Shown piece by piece: positions 60,941 through 64,000 of a stretch of DNA of 64,000 nucleotides. Below the pieces are notes generated by a model. That model was given only the letters and a program-made list of their open reading frames with translations, was not told the origin of the DNA and did not search any database. The stretch lies in assembly GCF_014230085.1 (NCBI RefSeq), contig NZ_JACHVB010000021.1:120608-184607 (forward strand), given 5' to 3'. How positions within the stretch are numbered: the stretch's first letter is position 1; each line of letters opens with the position of its first letter. The stretch is from Ruficoccus amylovorans. Lineage in GTDB: Bacteria > Verrucomicrobiota > Verrucomicrobiia > Opitutales > Cerasicoccaceae. The translations under genes and the position numbers were made by a program.

Positions 60941-61258
60941 TTAGTTGGGACGGGCAGAGCTTTCATAACTCTGGGCCGCTTTCGTTGCCAGTCCGTTCAG
61001 GTAATCGATCAGGCTGGCATAGTGAATGAGGCGGATGCCACGGATGGCATTTCGCTTCTTCTGCACCACCGACTTGACCGGCGGCTTGTGCTGATTCACC
61101 CCCGAGGGGAGAATCAGTTCGTTGAGGGTCGAACGGGATAACCCGGTGTACGGACACCGCGCTCCCGGCTGAGGCAACCGGATAAACTCCGGCTGTGGGT
61201 GAGCGTCGTTGTGCGACGTTACTGTGGTCGTATGGTTTCTATGTATCATCGGGGGCAT
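60941..61258 (-). CDS. Small HTH/AlpA-like regulator
   Basis: This 105-residue protein contains 'FIRLPQPGARCPYTGLSRST' and 'LNELILPSGVNQHKPPVKSV', which look like a wingless HTH of the AlpA/excisionase kind, followed by 'RGIRLIHYASLIDYLNGLA'. It is probably a DNA-binding regulator of the element. Its stop lies 18 bases before the start codon in the 5' exon of the ParB-like gene, so they form one operon in which the intron sits between them. A later start is possible. Confidence 0.6.
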   Translation of the reverse strand: MPPMIHRNHTTTVTSHNDAHPQPEFIRLPQPGARCPYTGLSRSTLNELILPSGVNQHKPPVKSVVQKKRNAIRGIRLIHYASLIDYLNGLATKAAQSYESSARPN

Positions 61259-61300
61259 TATTGCACACCCCCCGATAAATCACATCGAACGGATTGCTGG

Positions 61301-62416
61301 TCATTCGTTCGACTTCTCGTGAGCAAGAGCTTTAAAGCTATTGCGTAGAGCACGCCTAATGCCCCGATTATAGGCCTTTTCTTCTGAATCGGGAGTTAGC
61401 TCTCTGCCATCTTTTTTACGATTTATGCTACTATCTACCTCCGACTTCCCAAGACGCTCCAGGATTTCGCTCCAGCGATAAGGAGAACCCTTACTGAAGT
61501 GCAGGAGGATTTTGTAGCCAACCTCGAACCACTGCTCCCAGTTAGACTCTCCGAATTCGCCACAGTCAATAAGCTCCTGGCGAAGCTCACTCGGGAACGG
61601 GTAAACATCTTTGAGAGTAATCCCGAGACGCGGAATTGAGCGTCTGACGTACTTACAGTAATCCAACAAGACTATGGCCGGCTTGGTTCGCATAGCGTCT
61701 TCGTCCGGCCCCCTTGTCGCAGGCTTCCTCTTCCCGGACTTACTTTTAGCCGACTTACCTTCGACCCGAGTTAAGGCTAATCCGTATTCAGACAGTTTCT
61801 CTTTAACACCATTCGCGTCTTTATCACGCGGCCCAACCATGAGCGGCCATTTCGCTTTATCCTTTGCGATCTTTCTGACAATAGAAGCATTTTCTTTTTT
61901 ATCACAAAGCTGTTGAAGCATAGTTGTCGCACTCGATGCAACGAGTTCCAGCATCAAGATCGAGTTGCGAACATTTCGTTCGCGATCATCGTAGTAGTCG
62001 GGAGGAGGAGTATGCGCATTTTCTGCAATAATCGACAAATTAGCCAATGAAGTGTACGCGAGGCTTTCAACGGATTCTGTGACGGAAACACTATCTTCCT
62101 GCCGAAGAAGTATCCACATACCTTTCGTATACTCTTTGAAATCGTTTTCTGCGAAATCCCTAAAGATTACAGCAGCTCTATGTCTCCCGGAATCGCTTTC
62201 ACAGGAGGTGGCATTCACCTGCGAAAGCTCTATGATTTTTTCATGCTTAAAAGGTGGGGAACAGAATTCACCGAAGCATAAACTATTGGGATTATACTCT
62301 GGGAAAGGCGCGCTATAAAACGCGTTTCCGATTTGATAGTAAAAGGGGTACTGTACCTTTTCTGATTTAGACTGAGAAGATAGTTTCTTAGCCCTCATTT
62401 TTGGCGAACCTGACAT
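61301..62416 (-). CDS. Hypothetical protein, element cargo
   Basis: This 371-residue protein is not recognised. It has a central basic, Lys/Ser-rich stretch ('VEGKSAKSKSGKRKPATRGP'), a helical part before it ('RNVRNSILMLELVASSATTM') and a basic C-terminus ('RGIRRALRNSFKALAHEKSN'). No signal peptide or membrane helix is seen. It is AT-rich compared with its surroundings, a sign of transfer. It heads the operon with the HTH and ParB-like genes, 42 bases upstream of the former. Starts at 62416 or 62398 are both possible. Confidence 0.65.
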   Translation of the reverse strand: MSGSPKMRAKKLSSQSKSEKVQYPFYYQIGNAFYSAPFPEYNPNSLCFGEFCSPPFKHEKIIELSQVNATSCESDSGRHRAAVIFRDFAENDFKEYTKGMWILLRQEDSVSVTESVESLAYTSLANLSIIAENAHTPPPDYYDDRERNVRNSILMLELVASSATTMLQQLCDKKENASIVRKIAKDKAKWPLMVGPRDKDANGVKEKLSEYGLALTRVEGKSAKSKSGKRKPATRGPDEDAMRTKPAIVLLDYCKYVRRSIPRLGITLKDVYPFPSELRQELIDCGEFGESNWEQWFEVGYKILLHFSKGSPYRWSEILERLGKSEVDSSINRKKDGRELTPDSEEKAYNRGIRRALRNSFKALAHEKSNE

Positions 62417-62470
62417 GGGTAGTATGCTAGTGGTTTGGTACCTGCCATACAATAACTATTCTTATGGACG

Positions 62471-62742
62471 CTATCTCTTGCCATTTTCCATGACGAGTCG
62501 TGGAAAATGATTATTCGGAATCGGCACTATGGTATCTTGATCCCCAGATACTAAATTATGTGATGTCGTCTGTTCGTGTAAATGCCCATGCATATCAAAC
62601 GGTTCGGGGATTAAACGCCCCCCTTTCCTACTAGGGGTAAGCAGAAAAATGCTATCTTGGCCGACTTGCACAAGGATAGGTGCAGACTTTATTTGCGGTG
62701 GACGTTTCCGCTGGTGACTAGCCTGCTATTTTCGGAGAACAT
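62471..62742 (-). pseudogene. Possible small gene with a frameshift
   Basis: On the minus strand ATG 62742 opens 'MFSENSRLVTSGNVHRK' and stops at 62689. In the overlapping frame the text goes on as 'IKSAPILVQVGQDSIFLLTP', 'SRKGGRLIPEPFDMHGHLHE' and 'IPNNHFPRLVMENGKR' to a stop at 62471. The composition of both parts is protein-like and a single indel near 62695 would join them into about 90 residues. No family recognised and no good ribosome site. A hairpin (CATTTTCCA/TGGAAAATG, 62482-62509) overlaps its end. Confidence 0.3.
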
Positions 62743-62781
62743 GGGGGTGATGAGTGGCGACGCGCTCGACGGAGGAGAGGC

Positions 62782-63060
62782 TTACTTGTGGACGCGGCTG
62801 CTGGCGACCTTGCGGACGGGTTTTGACTTCGTGGGGAGGGTCGGGGCGAGGAACTCATGCGCTTCCAGGCTGAAGGCCCGGGCGATCCGCTCGACCGTGC
62901 TGACCCAGATCTCCTTCTTGCGGCAGGACTCGATCTGCTGGAGGAATTTCTCGGACATGTCGGCGAGCTCCGCCAGCTCCTGCTGGGTCATGCCATGTTT
63001 CTGGCGCAGTTCTCGGCTTCTTTGGGCGACACGTTCGACTGAGTTCACCCCAGCGATCAT
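62782..63060 (-). CDS. XRE-family HTH transcriptional regulator
   Basis: This 92-residue protein has a Cro/C1-type HTH: 'RSRELRQKHGMTQQELAELA' then 'MSEKFLQQIESCRKKEIWVS' and 'VERIARAFSLEAHEFL'. The tail is basic ('KSKPVRKVASSRVHK'). It is likely a repressor of a mobile element or of the divergent ankyrin lipoprotein gene, whose start is 50 bases away. Confidence 0.88.
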   Translation of the reverse strand: MIAGVNSVERVAQRSRELRQKHGMTQQELAELADMSEKFLQQIESCRKKEIWVSTVERIARAFSLEAHEFLAPTLPTKSKPVRKVASSRVHK

Positions 63061-63110
63061 AGTGGAAAAGGCTTGCTATTGTTACCAGTGATCACTGGGG
63101 TAACCGGGCC

Positions 63111-63848
63111 ATGGTAAAACTACTGATTCTGCTTATAACGTCTTTCGTCTGGTTGGGGCTTGCCGGTCTTTGTGGCTGTGCGGCAACGGTCTCTTCTCCT
63201 AAAGAGGAAGGCGGTGTTAACCCTGCTGAGCCCGGAGTGTCCTCTGGCCCACGGGCAGCGGTGCTGTGGACTCCCTTGGGGCAGGCGGCGAGGCAGACGG
63301 ACGACCCGGCGGTCATTCGCAGCCTTGTGCGGGCCGGGGAGGATCCCAGCGGGAGAAACCGCTACGGTGCGACGGCGTTGATGTACGCGGGCCTCTCCAA
63401 CCCCTCGGTGGCGGTCATTCAGGCCCTGATCGCAGCCGGGGCGGACCCGAACGATGCCGACGACGATGAGTTGACCCCGCTGATGTATGCGGCCCAGGAA
63501 AACACCCCCGAGGTCGTTCGGGCCCTGCTGGAGGCGGGGGCGCTTCCGAATGCCCAAACCCAATACGGCTGGACCGCTTTGATGGCTGCTGCCGCCACCA
63601 ACTCGCCTGCGGTCATTCGGGCACTGGTGGTGGGCGGGGCGGACCCCAACGGCACAGACGGATACGGGTTGACGCCGCTCATGCTGGCGGCGGCCCTGAA
63701 TCCCGACCCCGCGGTGATCGAGGCCCTTGTGGAGTCCGGGGCAAAGGTGGAGGCGGTGGACGCTCGCGCAGACACGGCGCTTGATTACGCGCGTCAGCAG
63801 GACAACGCGGGGGCCGTCACGGTGCTCGTGGAGCTTGGGGGGAAATGA
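63111..63848 (+). CDS. Ankyrin-repeat lipoprotein
   Basis: This 245-residue protein has a lipoprotein signal (Cys23 in 'GLAGLCGC') and about five ankyrin repeats (about 65-240). They are seen in 'NRYGATALMYAGLSNPSVAV', 'DDDELTPLMYAAQENTPEVV', 'TQYGWTALMAAAATNSPAVI' and 'DGYGLTPLMLAAALNPDPAV'. It should be membrane-anchored and act by binding other proteins in the periplasm or at the outer membrane. The stop overlaps the ATG of the next gene. Confidence 0.9.
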   Translation: MVKLLILLITSFVWLGLAGLCGCAATVSSPKEEGGVNPAEPGVSSGPRAAVLWTPLGQAARQTDDPAVIRSLVRAGEDPSGRNRYGATALMYAGLSNPSVAVIQALIAAGADPNDADDDELTPLMYAAQENTPEVVRALLEAGALPNAQTQYGWTALMAAAATNSPAVIRALVVGGADPNGTDGYGLTPLMLAAALNPDPAVIEALVESGAKVEAVDARADTALDYARQQDNAGAVTVLVELGGK

Positions 63849-64000
63849 CGTTGGAGGCGAGGTCACAGACAGTGCTCCCCTGTGCCCGGAGGCATCGCTC
63901 CGGTCGGCGGCGCCTGGCTTCCGTCCCAGTCAAGGGGCTGTTGTGCCTGCTGGGGCTTTTGGTCTCAGGGGCGGGGCAGGCGCAGGGGGCCGGGGCCTTC
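63845..64000 (+). CDS. Secreted protein, 3' partial
   Basis: ATG 63845 overlaps the stop of the ankyrin gene (ATGA). The 52 visible residues have a basic N-terminus ('CARRHRSGRRRLASVPVKG') and a hydrophobic core 'LLCLLGLLVSGAGQAQGAGA', a clear signal peptide. The gene runs off the window. The coupling suggests its product works with the ankyrin lipoprotein. Confidence 0.65.
   Translation, partial: MTLEARSQTVLPCARRHRSGRRRLASVPVKGLLCLLGLLVSGAGQAQGAGAF

Larger units (their letters stand above)
56259..63060. mobile_element. Second probable integrated element (right end uncertain)
   Basis: It starts at the tRNA 3' fragment and its integrase and includes a ParB-like gene with a group II intron, an HTH protein, an unknown gene and a XRE regulator, nearly all on the minus strand. 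The AT content rises between 61260 and 62700. No second copy of the tRNA fragment is found before 64000, so the far attachment site is either outside the window or lost; the end given is only the last gene of mobile character. Confidence 0.5.

Noticed and set aside
1..64000. CRISPR array or cas genes
   Set aside because: No regularly spaced direct repeats and no Cas motif were seen.

Overview
The sequence is a GC-rich bacterial chromosome segment. The gene set fits Verrucomicrobiota, most likely Opitutales/Puniceicoccales. The clues are a PEP-CTERM-like sorting tail, a DUF1559-like prepilin-type protein, LacI/AraC-controlled glycosidases, right-handed beta-helix proteins, a MoxR/DUF58/VWA operon and an aryl-polyene-type gene block. 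This assignment is an inference from gene content; there is no rRNA in the window.

Layout. 1-4798: the 3' end of an aryl-polyene-like lipid cluster (LolA-like, MMPL exporter, ApeP-like dehydratase, acyl ligase), translationally coupled by overlapping stops and starts. 5198-10953: housekeeping genes (purH, M20 dipeptidase, Pal lipoprotein, CbiX-like chelatase, NarL-type response regulator). 11170-11245: tRNA-Lys(UUU). 11205-21730: an integrated element bounded by an exact 42-bp direct repeat that covers the 5' half of the tRNA. It carries a tyrosine integrase, an HTH/excisionase-like protein, a HUH-type Rep, several unknown small proteins, a KAP-family P-loop NTPase gene split by a 144-bp MITE, an inverted relic of a second rep, and an internally deleted NYN protein. 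A decayed second integrase lies just outside the distal repeat, so the site has been used more than once.

21797-28566: lipoprotein, GOLPH3/GPP34-family protein, MscS channel, and an AraC regulator divergent from a GH78 alpha-L-rhamnosidase. 28613-40476: an eight-gene minus-strand MoxR/DUF58/VWA operon that includes an ABC-2 exporter pair. 40572-55668: carbohydrate and surface functions: prepilin-like protein, LacI regulator, GH2-like glycosidase, MFS sugar transporter, SGNH esterase, and two paralogous beta-helix proteins flanking a PEP-CTERM-like protein. A palindromic AATGAATCA-type word recurs beside several of these promoters.

56259-63060: a second mobile region. It starts at a 3' fragment of a tRNA-Pro-like gene followed by a tyrosine integrase. 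It then holds a ParB-like gene whose 5' end is interrupted by a 2.2-kb group II intron. The intron has a recognisable domain V, an IBS1/EBS1 pairing and a maturase broken by a 10-bp insertion. Upstream of it are HTH and unknown genes and a XRE regulator. The right end carries an ankyrin-repeat lipoprotein coupled to a secreted protein that runs off the edge.

The strongest points for follow-up are the 5'-half tRNA attachment site, the HUH Rep with its repeated TTTGCG words and inverted relic, the MITE-split KAP gene, and the intron placed just after the start codon of the ParB-like gene.
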